Assembly: GCA_029747015.1 (NCBI GenBank)
Contig: JAKOGI010001329.1
Coordinates: 164,501-228,500 of the forward strand
DNA length: 64,000 bases
DNA from: Carnegiea gigantea
Lineage: Eukaryota; Streptophyta; Magnoliopsida; Caryophyllales; Cactaceae
Reading direction: 5' to 3'
Shown here: piece after piece, positions 44,881 to 55,498 of the stretch
Numbering within the stretch: position 1 is the stretch's first letter
Layout of the letters: each line of letters begins with the position of its first letter
Notes under the pieces: model-generated
What the model saw: only the letters and a program-made list of their open reading frames with translations
Database searches by the model: none
Told to the model about the DNA's origin: nothing
Position numbers and translations under genes: made by a program

Positions 44881-45840
44881 AACTCCATCCCTAAGCCTAC
44901 CCCACGACCTTATGGCTTTCAAAAACCCCCATACACTCCTCAAAGGCATTTCTCACCCTCAAACCCGAAACTCCCTGAAACCACAGCCCCACAAACACCA
45001 TTAAAACCCGCACCAAAACCCCCTAGCAAGGTTTGGTGTTTCTGTTGTCAAGGCCTTAGACATTATGCATCCGAATGTCCAAACAAAAGGATGGTCTCTT
45101 TGGCCGAATATCAAGCTTCCCTAAAGGAGCTAGAAGGTGAGGAGGAGAAGGTGGAAGAAGAGAAAGGAGTGTATATGATCGAAATCATAGAGGAGGTAGA
45201 AGAAAGGCCGGATGAAGAAGAGTTGTTAGTGATTAGGAGAGCCTTAAGTGGAATTGCTTCTCAAGAAGATATGGAACAAAGGGAGAATATTTTCCACACT
45301 AGATGCACCGTGAGTAGAAAAGTGTGCTCTCTCATTATTGATGGAGGAAGATGTGCTAATGTGGCATCCAAAACCATGGTGGACAAGCTCAAAATTTCAA
45401 TCACACCTCATCCAAATTCTTACACGATTCAATGGCTCAATTAAGGTAAGGGTTTACAAATCATAACCCAGTGTCTACTTCCTGTGTCCATTGGAAAAAA
45501 TTACAAAGATGAAATTTGGTGTGATATTGTGCCCATAGATGCTTGTCATATCCTATTGGGCCGGTCATGGCTTTTTGATAGAAGAGTTATGTATGATGGC
45601 CGAATGAACACTTACACTTTCACCAAAGATCATAAGAAAATCACCCTTACTCCCCTTAAGCCTAGCCCACAAAAGAAACCTCAAGACAATCCCAAGTTGG
45701 ATGTCTTTCTCACTACCTTACTCCACTCACAACTCCATGAATTTGATGACTTCAAGGAGTGGATTCTTTTAGGCCAAAAACTGGCCAAAGTGAAGGATTT
45801 TTCCCATCCTTTGCTTACCCCCCTTATAAAAGCCTTTTCC
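44881..45840 (+). pseudogene. Element D zinc knuckle and protease
   Basis: The CCHC knuckle is intact at 45037-45078 (CFCCQGLRHYASEC). The protease motif LIIDGGRCANVAS is at about 45334-45372; this clade normally has IDGGSCTNVAS. A TAA at 45442-45444 interrupts QWLN-GKGLQI, where relatives have Gln. HILLGRSWLFDR follows near 45547-45580. Confidence 0.85.
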
Positions 45841-46610
45841 CATGTCTTTCCACAAGAGATACCCCACGGCCTACCCTCTAAAAGATCCATCCAACACAAA
45901 ATTGACCTCATTCCTAGTGCCACACTCCTAAACAAGCCGGCCTACCGCATGAATCCCCAAGAGACACAACAAGTTCAAAGACAAGTGGATGAGCTCTTAT
46001 CCAAGGGCCTAATCCGTGAGAGTTTAGCCCTTGTACCATCCCGACCTTGCTTGTTCCTAAGAAAGATGGATCAATGAGAATGTGTGTGGATAGTAGGGCT
46101 ATCAACAAGATCACCATTAAATATCGTTATCCCATTCCAAGATTGGAGGATCTTCTTGATGAGCTTCATGGAGCCAATATCTTTTCTAAGATTGATCTTA
46201 GAAGTGGTTATTACCAAATCCGCATCTACGAGGAAGATGAATAGAAGATAGCTTTCAAAACAAGGGCGGTCTTTATGAGTGGCTTGTTATGCCCTTTGGT
46301 TTGACAAATGCACCAAGTACATTCATGAGGCTTATGAACCAAGTTCTTAAGCCATTTATTAGAAGGTGTGTTGTTGTATACTTTGATGACATATTGGTGT
46401 ATAGCCGTGGAGATGAGGAGCATTCCAAGCATTTACATGAAGTTTTGAGTGTCTTGGCTCAAGAACAACTTTATAGCAACTTAGAGAAGTGCCATTTCTT
46501 CTCTTCCCAAGTGAAATTTTTGGGTTATATTGTTTCAGCCGAAGGCATTCAAGTGGATGAAGAGAAAATTAAGGCCATCTGTGAGTGGCCTACACCTACA
46601 TCTATCCAAT
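45841..46610 (+). pseudogene. Element D reverse transcriptase
   Basis: N-terminal part RMNPQETQQVQRQVDELL (to 46020), frameshift near 46045, then [32 protein letters not shown] and [18 protein letters not shown] at 46242-46244 sits where relatives have Trp. [13 protein letters not shown] from 46289. The catalytic box YFDD at 46379-46390 is intact. It ends with a stop at 46610 in TSIQ-VQNF. Confidence 0.9.
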
Positions 46611-47180
46611 AAGTCCAAAATTTCTATGGTTTGGCCTCCCTCTATAGGAGGTTTGTGAGCAATTTCAGCTTAATTATGGCACCCATGACCGAAGTCCTCA
46701 AGGCTAAGCACTTTGAATGGAATGAGCAAGCTCAACGTGCTTTTAAGGAGATCAAGGAAAGGCTTACTAGTGCCCCCGTTCTTGCACTTCCTAGCTTTTC
46801 CAAGGTCTTTGAAGTTGAGTGCGATGCTTCCGGAGTTAGAATAGGGGCTGTGTTGTCACAAGAAAAGAGGCCCATTGCTTACTTTAGTGAAAAACTAAAT
46901 GATGCCAAGAGGAAGTATTCTACATATGACAAAGAGTTCTATGCCATTGTGAGGGCATTAGAACATTGGCAGCATTACTTGGTGGGAGGAGAGTTCATCC
47001 TCCATTCGGATCATCAAGCTTTGAAGTTCATCCAGGGTCAACATAAACTCAATCCACGACATGGTAAGTGGGTGGAGTTCATGCAAGCCTTCCATTTCGT
47101 GATCCAACACAAATCCAGCCAAATGAACAAAGGAGCCGATGCACTTTCTAGGAGGTACCTGTTACTCTCTATTCTTGAGT
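46611..47180 (+). pseudogene. Element D RNase H
   Basis: The RT connection GLASLYRRFVSNFS is followed by VECDASGVRIGAVLSQ (first Asp), YSTYDKEFYAIVRALEHW (Glu), EFILHSDHQALKFIQGQ (second Asp) and KGADALSRR. The visible catalytic acidic residues are present, in an uninterrupted frame from 46631. Confidence 0.9.
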
Positions 47181-48213
47181 CCAAGGTACTTGGATTTGAG
47201 TGTATCAAGGATATGTATGCTCAAGATGAAGATTTTAAGGCTATCCTTGAGAGTTGTTCTAGTCATGCTCATGGGTCATTTCACTTGGAGAATGGTTTCC
47301 TTTTCAAAGGAAATCGGTTATGCATTCCCAAATGTGTTTTTAGGGAGCTTTTGTTTCAAGAGCTTCATGGAGGAACTCTAGCTGGCCATTTTGGAGTTGC
47401 GAAGACATGTTCTATGCTCAAGGAGCATTATTTTTGGCCGAAGATGTCAAGGGATGTGGAGCATTTCATCAGAAGATGCTCCACTTGCTAACTTGCTAAG
47501 GATCACATTCAGCCTCAAGGCCTTTACACCCCCTTGCCGGTTCCTCAAGGGCCTTGGGAGGATGTTAGCTTGGACTTTATCACGGGATTGCCAAGGGCTC
47601 AAAGGCATAAGGATTCTATCATGGTGGTAGTGGATAGATTCTCAAAGATGGCTCACTTTGTGGCTTGTCACACTACATTTTATGCTTCATAAGTGGCTAA
47701 TCTTTATTTAAAGGAGATTGTGCGTCTACATGGCATTCCAAGGAGTATGGTGTCTGATCGTGATACAAAATTTCTAAGTCATTTTTGGCTCACCTTATGG
47801 AAGAAGCTTGGCACTCATCTCAAGTTCAGCACCTCTTGCTAGCCCCAAACGGACGGCCAAACCAAGGTAACAAATCATACCTTGGGCACCTTACTCTGAG
47901 TATTGGTGAAAAGGAACATTAAAGGTTGAGATGAGTTGCTTTGCCATGCGAAATTTGCCTTCAACCGAACCCTAAGCAAGGCCACGGGTCTTTGACCCTT
48001 CCAAGTAGTGTATGGGAACAACCCACGGACTCCCCTTGATCTTGTTCCCATCTCTAATCCCACTAAGTTAAGTTGGGAAGCCGATAAAAGGGCAAGAGAG
48101 ATTCAAGAACTTCATGCCAAGGTGCGAAAGAAGATTGAAAAGTTCAATGAGCAAGCCAAGTCCTCCATGCCAATAAGAAGAGAAGAGAGGCTTATTTTCA
48201 GCTCGGGGACTTA
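47181..48213 (+). pseudogene. Element D integrase
   Basis: The HHCC zinc module is intact (LHGGTLAGHFG ... FIRRCSTC, ending 47491), then TAA. The core carries [10 protein letters not shown] (first Asp), MVSDRDTKF (second Asp) and PQTDGQTKV, where the catalytic Glu 36 residues after the second Asp is Lys (AAG at 47864-47866). Further stops: TAA 47690-47692 and TAG near 47840. It cannot be an active integrase. Confidence 0.88.
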
Positions 48214-48477
48214 GTGTGGATCCATTTGAGGAAAGAAAGGTTCCAAAGCAAGCACAAGTCCAAGTTAGTGCCAAGGTCGGATGGACAATTTGAAATCCTT
48301 GAGAAGATTGGTCCAAATGCATACACGGTTGACCTTCCTGGTGATTATGGGGTGTCCACCACCTTCAACGTGACTGACTTAAGTCCATACTATGACGAAG
48401 ATGAGGAAATACTGAGTTTGAGGTCAAACTCCAATCAAGCTGGGGAGGATGATGGGGACCATCAATATCAAGCCTAG
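48214..48477 (+). pseudogene. Element D integrase C-terminal tail crossing into the 3' LTR
   Basis: Frame with RSDGQFEILEKIGPNAYTVD (GPY-like module), FNVTDLSPYYDEDEEILSL and a GEDDGDH tail. It passes the PPT (TGGGGAGGA, 48441-48449) and stops at 48475-48477, 28 bp inside the 3' LTR. Overlap of the pol frame with the 3' LTR is a recognised feature of CRM elements. Confidence 0.85.
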
Positions 48478-49564
48478 GATGAGCAACCAGCTAGCCTACA
48501 CATCTATCCAAGCTCCAAGGAAGTCAAGAACATTCATGCCTTGGTTAGAAACACCATAGAGCAATCGGACAAAATATGGGCAGATTCGACCGGAAATTGG
48601 CCCGATTTTGTGCACCTTTTGGGACTTGAAAGTAAGGGAATTATTGACTGCTTTACCCCCTCTCTTTAAGTTTAAGATGTTAGGAATCCAATAAAACAAG
48701 TTGTAAAGGATTTGGAGGTCATTTGATCGGTCAAACAGCAAGATCTTTCCAACGCTGCAGGCTAGGCGCTAATCCGGCACAGTCCGAATTAAAGGGAGAT
48801 TTGGGCCATCAACTTAAGGCCATTCTTTTTGAAGTTTTAGGCCTGAAAGAAGACATAAATATTTATCACATCATGGGTTCAAATCCCATCCAAAGCACCC
48901 CCTTGTGTTGGTTTTATCCAGCCAAAAGGACAAGCAAAACACCCTTTTACCCGGTTGCTCACTAGCCGGTACAAAGGGGTTTATTTCTTAGGTTTAGCTT
49001 TGCCCACTTACTGAATTGACTGTTTTGCTACATTCTAGGGTCTTTGTAAGCTTGACACCTCATTTGGGATGCATCATGAACCCTAATGAGGTAGATTAAG
49101 CTAGTAAGTGATGTATTAGACTAGTAAGTGACCGATGGGATGTGTAGACTCTTCCCCATGTGTACTAGCTTAGTTTTTGCTACCTAGGAAGGGAGGACAC
49201 GGCTGAATTAGCGCAAAACCAGCCTTGGTTCTCATTTGGAAGGACTTTTTAAACATATGAACTTTGTGAGTTTGAAAACTCTCTTCATTAAAATCCTAGT
49301 GTTATATCTTAAGTTTGGTAACTCAAGTGGGTCTCTAGGTCTGTTTATCTCAACTAGAAGGTGACTAAATTCTGTAACTAGTTAATCTAAAGAGATTGCC
49401 CAAGTGTTCTCCAAGGGTGGCTCCTAGGATTATCCCTCAAAAGATCACTTGATTATGCAAACTCTTGATTTTCGTCTTTGCATTTCGGCTTCATCACAAT
49501 CAGTCCGTGACTACCTTTGAGTGTTCTTGTGAGTTTTGAACTTTGTTGAGGCTAGGATACGTCA
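48450..49564 (+). repeat. Element D 3' LTR
   Basis: Pairs with 42880-43994. Followed by target copy CTGAC (49565-49569) versus CTAAC on the left. Confidence 0.95.
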
Positions 49565-50290
49565 CTGACTTCCAAGCCAGTCCTTATAAACTCATAAGTC
49601 ATCAAACTCTAAAACTTTCAAGCTAGCTTTTCCAAAATTCAATGTTATCCAACCCGTAGATTTTAAATCATTTCTTTAAGGCTCCTAGGTCATTAAATTC
49701 ACAACCTTCGAGATCATATCCTTCAAACTCATAGACCTTTGCGTTGCTCTTTTATGAACTTTTCAAATTATGAAATTCTTAAGCTTCACAGACTCCCACA
49801 TCAATCCTTGTAGACTTTCGAGTTATCAAATTCTTAGATGCTCAAGTCAGCCTGTACAGACTCCCAAGTAATCAATATCTTAGACTTCTAGTTCAACTCG
49901 TCTAAACTCCCAAGTTGTCAAACTTTCAGTCACTTTTGATGGACAACTAAGTTGATAAACTTGCAACCTTCCAAGTTAGTCCTTATAGACTTCCAAGTCA
50001 CTATTTACAGACCCCTAAGTTGTTAAACTTTTAGACTTCCAAGTTACTCTTTTTAGACTTCCAAGTTACCAACATAATCTCCTAAATCATCAAATCTGCA
50101 GACTATCAAGATGCTCTTGGCAGAGATCCCAGTCGACATATTAAACTTTTGGGTTGATAAACTCAAAACTTCCAAGTCACCTTTTGTAAACTTGCAAATT
50201 GTTAGCAAACTTTCAAGTCATCTTTTACAAGCTCCTGAGTTATTAAACTTATAGGCTTTAAAGTCCTTTTTCCACTATTATATGTAAAGG
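49565..50290. repeat. Degenerate short-period repeats, right of element D
   Basis: Continuation of 42640-42879. Imperfect units around 'gacttccaagttac' and 'gactcccaagt' recur every 35 to 60 bp. No coding signal. Confidence 0.65.
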
Positions 50291-50529
50291 CTTTTCACTC
50301 AAGATTGAAGGATTGAGTGAGTATACCTTCACATAGTGGTCTTCATGTCTTCTCCGCACTACAACAAGTGGAGACCTTCCAATCATCCTCCCACTTCAAA
50401 GTAGCCTTCAACTATTCCTCCCACTATAGCATGCATAGAATTTTCACATAGGACACCTAAATCAAGTATCCACACTTCACTTTCTAATTGGAGGAGTTAC
50501 ATCTTCATTGTTTGATTGGAGAAGTCACA

Positions 50530-51440
50530 GTTGGAAAAAAAAAGTTAAGTCAACTCCCACTAGATTAAGTAAGGGAGCCTTCTATGAAGAATTGAATCTA
50601 TGGGGATAACTGATTTCTCATTTTAAAAGCTGAGCTCACTTTTCTATCTAATTCGAAGAGTCACAACTTAAATAATAATTTAATTAGAGGTGTCACTACT
50701 GGAAGGAGAAGGTCAAGTTAAACCCTAACTATAATAAGTGAGGGAGTCACCTTTGCAAAACCGAATCTACGAGGTGAAATGATTTTTATCTTAAAAATTC
50801 AACCTTATTTTGATATCTAGTTAGAGGAGTCGCAGCTTTAAAAAGAGTCTTATCAAAGGAGTCATGCCAAGACAAAGCAGGTTAATTTAATCGGAACCAG
50901 ATTAAGGGAGGGAATCTTCTGTGAATAATCAAATCTATGAGGAGAAATGATTCCTTTTCATAAAAAGTGACTCCATTTCGTTATCTTAGAGGAGCTATGC
51001 TTTTGCTGTCTAATCAAAAGAATCATGCCTTCATTGTCTGCTAAAAGGGGTCATGCCTTCACAATCTGATTATAGGAGCCATGCCTTATCTAGCCTTCAT
51101 CTTTTGATTTAAGGAGTGATTACTTGCCAATATGATTGGAGCAGCCATGCCTTTGCTATTTGAGTAGAAGAGTCACTGCAAGAATAAGTTAGGTGGACTC
51201 CAATTAGAGCAAATGATGGGGCCTCCTGTAAAGAATCAAATATATGGGAAGAAATGACTGCTCATCTTAAAACTCGACCTCATTTCGGAATCTAATTAGA
51301 GAAATCAGGAGTCATGCCTAGAAGAAGAAGGTTACGTCAACCCCCACTAGATTAAATGAGAGAGCCTCATATGAAGAATCAAACCTATGGGAAGAAATGA
51401 TTCATCGTCTTAAAGTCGATCTCTCCTTACTGTCTAATTG
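50530..51440 (+). repeat. Degenerate long-period tandem repeat, about 5 units
   Basis: A block of about 100 bp recurs near 50560, 50735, 50895, 51205 and 51345. Typical words are 'GAAGAATCAAATCTATGGG', GAAATGATT, 'CTCGACCTCATTTCG' and TCTAATTAGAGGAGTCA. Spacing is irregular (about 140 to 310 bp), so the array is old or built from a complex unit. Confidence 0.7.
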
Positions 51441-51893
51441 AGGCAATAATTCTGTCCGTCATTCTTGGGAAAAAGCATTAATGAAAAAGCGGGGCTAGAG
51501 GACAAACAAAAAAAGAAAAGAAAAAGAGAGATCTTATCACCAAAAACAAAAAAGGAAAGAAAAAAAAAAGGAGTGGCGCATACTAAGCCCCAAATCAACT
51601 CTTGACTACACCCTTAGCCACACTAAAGTTTAAGTCATTCTTCCTTGAGCAAGGTGGTCACCACCCACCACTTCACTCGATTTCAACTTGGCCTCTCACC
51701 ATTCAAACGATGTACAAATAAGGCAATCGATGCTTCATTGGGAAGCTTAGAGAGTTGGATTTAGGATGATGCAATAAAATTTCAATTTAGGTTGCATTTT
51801 GATTTCCTAAAGTGATAAAAATCCTAACTCATACAGTGCAGGGTTTTATCGGGAAAACTTACTGAATTTTGGTCGAGTTTAAATCCTAGCTAC
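51441..51893. other. Purine-rich and unclassified sequence before element E
   Basis: 51505-51570 is an A/G-rich tract. No gene. It ends with GCTAC (51889-51893), the likely target site of element E. Confidence 0.4.
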
Positions 51894-52681
51894 TGAAGCC
51901 CAAATGAAGCAAGCCCAACCAAAGCAAGCCTAAGTTTTGCTGATTCCTAGCATGCCTATTTTAGTCCCATGTTGCTAAATTTGGCATACTTTTTTTAATA
52001 TTAGGAGAAATGGCCCAAATATGTGAGGTATGCACAAAATTCTAGTTTTGGAGCAATCTAAAAAATGGCCTTAATTGCGGAGGATACAACTGCCATATAT
52101 GAGATTAATTAGCATGGGTGATTTTTTACACAACAAGGACTATTTTCGAAGCGGCGGGGCCGCCATTAGTGGAGTAAAGCCTTCTAAAAGCTTCTTAGAA
52201 TATGGAGGATAAATCCTGAAAAATACAGCTCATCATGATTGTAATTACCTTATCATCTTTATTTAATTTTCGAAGATATTTTGTATGTCCCCTATTGGCA
52301 CACTTGCCCTACTAATGTAACAACTATTCCCCTTTATTTTGGGTATTTATAGACTTAATTACCTCCATGTAAGCTCAGCTTGAGTTGACGTATGAAATGG
52401 AAGGCTAAAGGCCATCTTTTCTCCAAAAATCTCTACATCTTTAGCTCTTAAATTAAGAGTGGTGAATAGAGTCTTTCCTTTAGAATTATTCTTTAGTGAC
52501 TATCAGCCTTTAGGAGATGAATGTGATGTAAAGTAATTAAGCCATCATCAGTATCTTATATTGGGCACAAAACTCAAAATCCCTCTTGATTCTTTGAGAT
52601 TGAATCCAAGAGCAGCATATTTTGAGTGTGATTATGCCCTTAACACATTGATCTTGGGAGTTTGAGGAACCATCCTCATCA
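51894..52681 (+). repeat. Element E 5' LTR (left end inferred)
   Basis: The right end is clear: CTCATCA followed by the PBS. The left end is placed at TGAAGCCCAAATGAAGC because such starts are seen in relatives. The partner LTR is not in the window, so the start is uncertain. Confidence 0.5.
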
Positions 52682-52684
52682 AGT

Positions 52685-52696
52685 TGGTATCAGAGC
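52685..52696 (+). other. Primer binding site of element E (tRNA-iMet)
   Basis: Perfect TGGTATCAGAGC three bases after the LTR. Confidence 0.9.
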
Positions 52697-53160
52697 TAGA
52701 GCTTCTCTTGGGTCATTATTGAATGAAAACCTTCATTAATTTAATCACCTCACTACCTTTTCATTTTCACCCCAAAAATTCACATTTTAACTCTTTAAAA
52801 TTTTTCTTCATTTGCCTATCTTCTTCAACCCTCATTAGCCACAAAGAACCCTAATTATAGCCTAAATACAATCACTAATCCAAACATATGCCCAAGACTC
52901 CACAAAAAGCGTTCAAAAAAAGTCTGTCAAAAATCACCCAAGTAGAAATTTGGCATGGCCTACTGATGTTGCTTGGTATGACCATGCCACCCGCCTACAC
53001 ACAATGTTTTCCCTGAGATTTAGTACGGTCACGCCGTGCCCCCAAGCATGACTGTTCCACTCTTTGTTTCTCGTTTTCTTGCCCGTGCCACACCTTGCAT
53101 GCCCGTGCTTCCTCTATTTTCATCTTTTACCCTCTTTTCACTTACAAACCCTTATCAACC

Positions 53161-54240
53161 ATGGCCAATGTGGGAGACCCTTCTCACTCTAAGAGCTTCC
53201 TCCTAAGTAAGCCCATGAGATAAGGAGATATAGGGTCATTATCAAGCTTTAAGAGCAAGAAAGGAAGCTCACTAAAGAGCTTGAACAAGTGTGGGGATCG
53301 CACAATGAAACCCTTACCATCGATGCTATGATGTTAATTCTGTTGGGATCATATACTCTTCCTTTCATCCATACTTTAATGATGAGGAAGGAGGGCCTAG
53401 AAGAATAAGGAATCTACAGGATGGCCTTAGGGACCTTAAAGTTGAAGCACCGGAATTTGATGGCTATCTTAACCCGGAGAACTATCTTGATTGAGTGCAA
53501 CCCACTGAAAGGATCTTTGAACTCAAAGAATATAATGACGAGAAGTCCTTTAAGTTGGTCATTCTTAAATTGAAGGGATATGCTTTAGCATGGTATGGGC
53601 GCTTGAAGAAGAGTAGGGCTAGAGAAGCCAAATCTAAAATCAAAACTTGGTCCAAGCTCAAAAAATATATGGACAAGAGATTTCTATCCCCTTCTTACAA
53701 ATAAGAACTCTACCTAAAGATCACCTCTCTCAACTAAGAGAATGTAAATGCAGAAGAATACATTAGGAAGTTTGAACATCTCCAAATGAGGGTTAGCTTG
53801 GATGAAGAACCTGAACTCATGATTTCTAGGTTCATTAAGGAGTTATCTCCTAGGAATGCTAATAAGGTGGCTCTACATCATTACTTATCTGTTGATGATG
53901 TATGTTAGCTAGCTATCAAAGTTAAAAAGTAACTTAAGGGTCAAAAACCCTTTTAAACCACTTCTATTCATGCTCAAAGCATCCTTAAAGGTTACGTCTC
54001 CCATAATAAAGTTGACACTAACATCCATTAAAGCCATTAACAAGGGTAAAACCACCAAAGAGGTTGGAGGGTAATAAGTGCTTCAAATGCCATGGTTATA
54101 AACGTTTCCAAACGAACGGTCCCAACCAAAGGACTCTCACCATTAGAGAAGTGGAAGTAAACTAAGCTATTACAGAAGCAACTAGTGAGGAGGAAGTTAT
54201 AAATGAGGATTAAACTTTAGTCCCTTCAGATACAGGTGAA
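53161..54240 (+). pseudogene. gag: Element E gag
   Basis: ATG at 53161. Capsid-type core: LKVEAPEFDGYLNPENYLD (about 53440-53495), a stop, then FKLVILKLKGYALAWY (53550-53600), 'KTWSKLKKYMDKRFLSPSY', a stop at 53702, and EEYIRKFEHL. The zinc knuckle (54079-54120) keeps CFKC, but the His is Arg and the last Cys is lost. Not functional. Confidence 0.75.
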
Positions 54241-55498
54241 CTCTTGTAATTCGAACAACACTCTAGGTCTAATAAGCTCTTTGTGAACCAAGCCAAATGG
54301 AGCAAATCTTTCACACCTGATGCACTATTGGAGGCAAGGTGCATGAGCTTATTATCGATGGAGGGAGTTGCACCAATGTAGCTTGACAAGCTTCAATTAC
54401 CCACCAAGGTGCATCCTAACCCTTATTCTTTCCAATGGATTAAGCAAACAAGTGAGGTAACCATTTCTAAGCAAGCTCTTATTTCATTTTGGTTGGTCTA
54501 TAAAGTGGTAACGTACTGTCTGATGCCCTTCTAATGGTTACATATCATTTTTTACTTGGCAGGCCTTGGTTGTTAGATAATCATGTGATTCATGATGGGT
54601 ATGCTAATCATATGCATTCAAACACAAGGGTCGCGATCTTGCTTTGATCACATTACTTTAACCTCAAGTGAGAAAAGCCTATTCATAAGTTAAACATAGG
54701 TGGAGAGAGTCATTAGTAAGTGCAAGTCTTTATTTGCTTGACTTATGGTAGAATTAAACACATGTGAGGAAGTGAAACCCATGCACCCCCTAGCTAAATT
54801 ACTCTTGAGAGAGTTTATGGATGTATTTTCTAATGATTTATCGCTCAGGCTCCCTCCTTTGAGAGGAATTGAGCACCAAACTGATCTCCTACCAGGTGCT
54901 CCGTTGCCAAACAAGCCGATGTATAGTTGCAACCCTAATGAATTAAAAGCATTTCAACGACAAGTGCAAGAGTTGCTTGACCGTAGATACATTATAGAAA
55001 AGCTTTAGTTCATGTTTAGTTTCCACCCTTTTAGTACATAAGAAGGATGACACTTTGCATTTGTGTGTTGATTCTTGAGCCATAAACAACACAACCAACA
55101 AATATCGATTTTCTATTCCTCGATTAGATGATATGCTTGATGAGTTATATGGATCCAAGGTCTTTTCCAAATTAGGATGAATGAAGGAGATGAATGGAAG
55201 ATAACTTCATTCCATCTGCCAAGAGTGATGACTCAAGCATAGTTGTGCTTGATCAGTTCCCTAAGATGGCCCACTTTATTCCATGTCATGAGAGTGATGA
55301 TGCTTCTCACATTGCTAATCTATACTTCAAGGAGGCCATTAACCTACATGGTGTGCTAAGAAAGTATCGTCTCCAATAGAGACTCCAAATTTCTTTCCCA
55401 TTTTTGGAGATATTTATGAAGATTCTTAGGAATAAAGTTCTTATTCAGCACTACTTGTCACCTCAAACTGATGGACGAATGGAGGTTACTAACCGAAC
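54241..55498 (+). pseudogene. Element E protease, RT stub and integrase stub
   Basis: Protease motif LIIDGGSCTNVA near 54347-54385. The RT N-terminus (54745-55008) includes PLPNKPMYSCNPNELKAFQR, and the reading resumes in KKDDTLHLCVDS and [18 protein letters not shown]. The sequence then skips from about 55175-55215 straight into the integrase core ([20 protein letters not shown]). RT catalytic box and RNase H are missing through internal deletion. Ends at TDGRMEVTNRT where element F inserted. Confidence 0.75.

Larger units (their letters stand above)
42880..49564 (+). mobile_element. Element D: CRM-like chromovirus (Ty3/gypsy), full length, inactive
   Basis: LTRs are 1115 bp each, with TGATGGGGACC...GATACRTCA ends. 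The target duplication is CTAAC/CTGAC, followed in order by an iMet-type PBS, gag, CCHC, protease, RT, RNase H, integrase and a C-terminal tail. The tail runs through the PPT and ends inside the 3' LTR. Gag, the DGG-type protease motif and the DLSPYYDEDEE tail resemble centromeric retrotransposon (CRM) relatives as I remember them. Many stops and frameshifts. About five differences are seen in the first 90 aligned LTR bases. Confidence 0.88.
51894..55498 (+). mobile_element. Element E: second CRM-like Ty3/gypsy element, interrupted by element F
   Basis: LTR, perfect iMet PBS, gag, knuckle, protease, part of RT and part of integrase in plus orientation. Integrase is broken off at 55498 where element F begins, after TDGRMEVTNRT. 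The 3' remainder would lie beyond the window. Sequence types match element D, but it is more decayed and has lost most of RT and all of RNase H. Confidence 0.75.
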
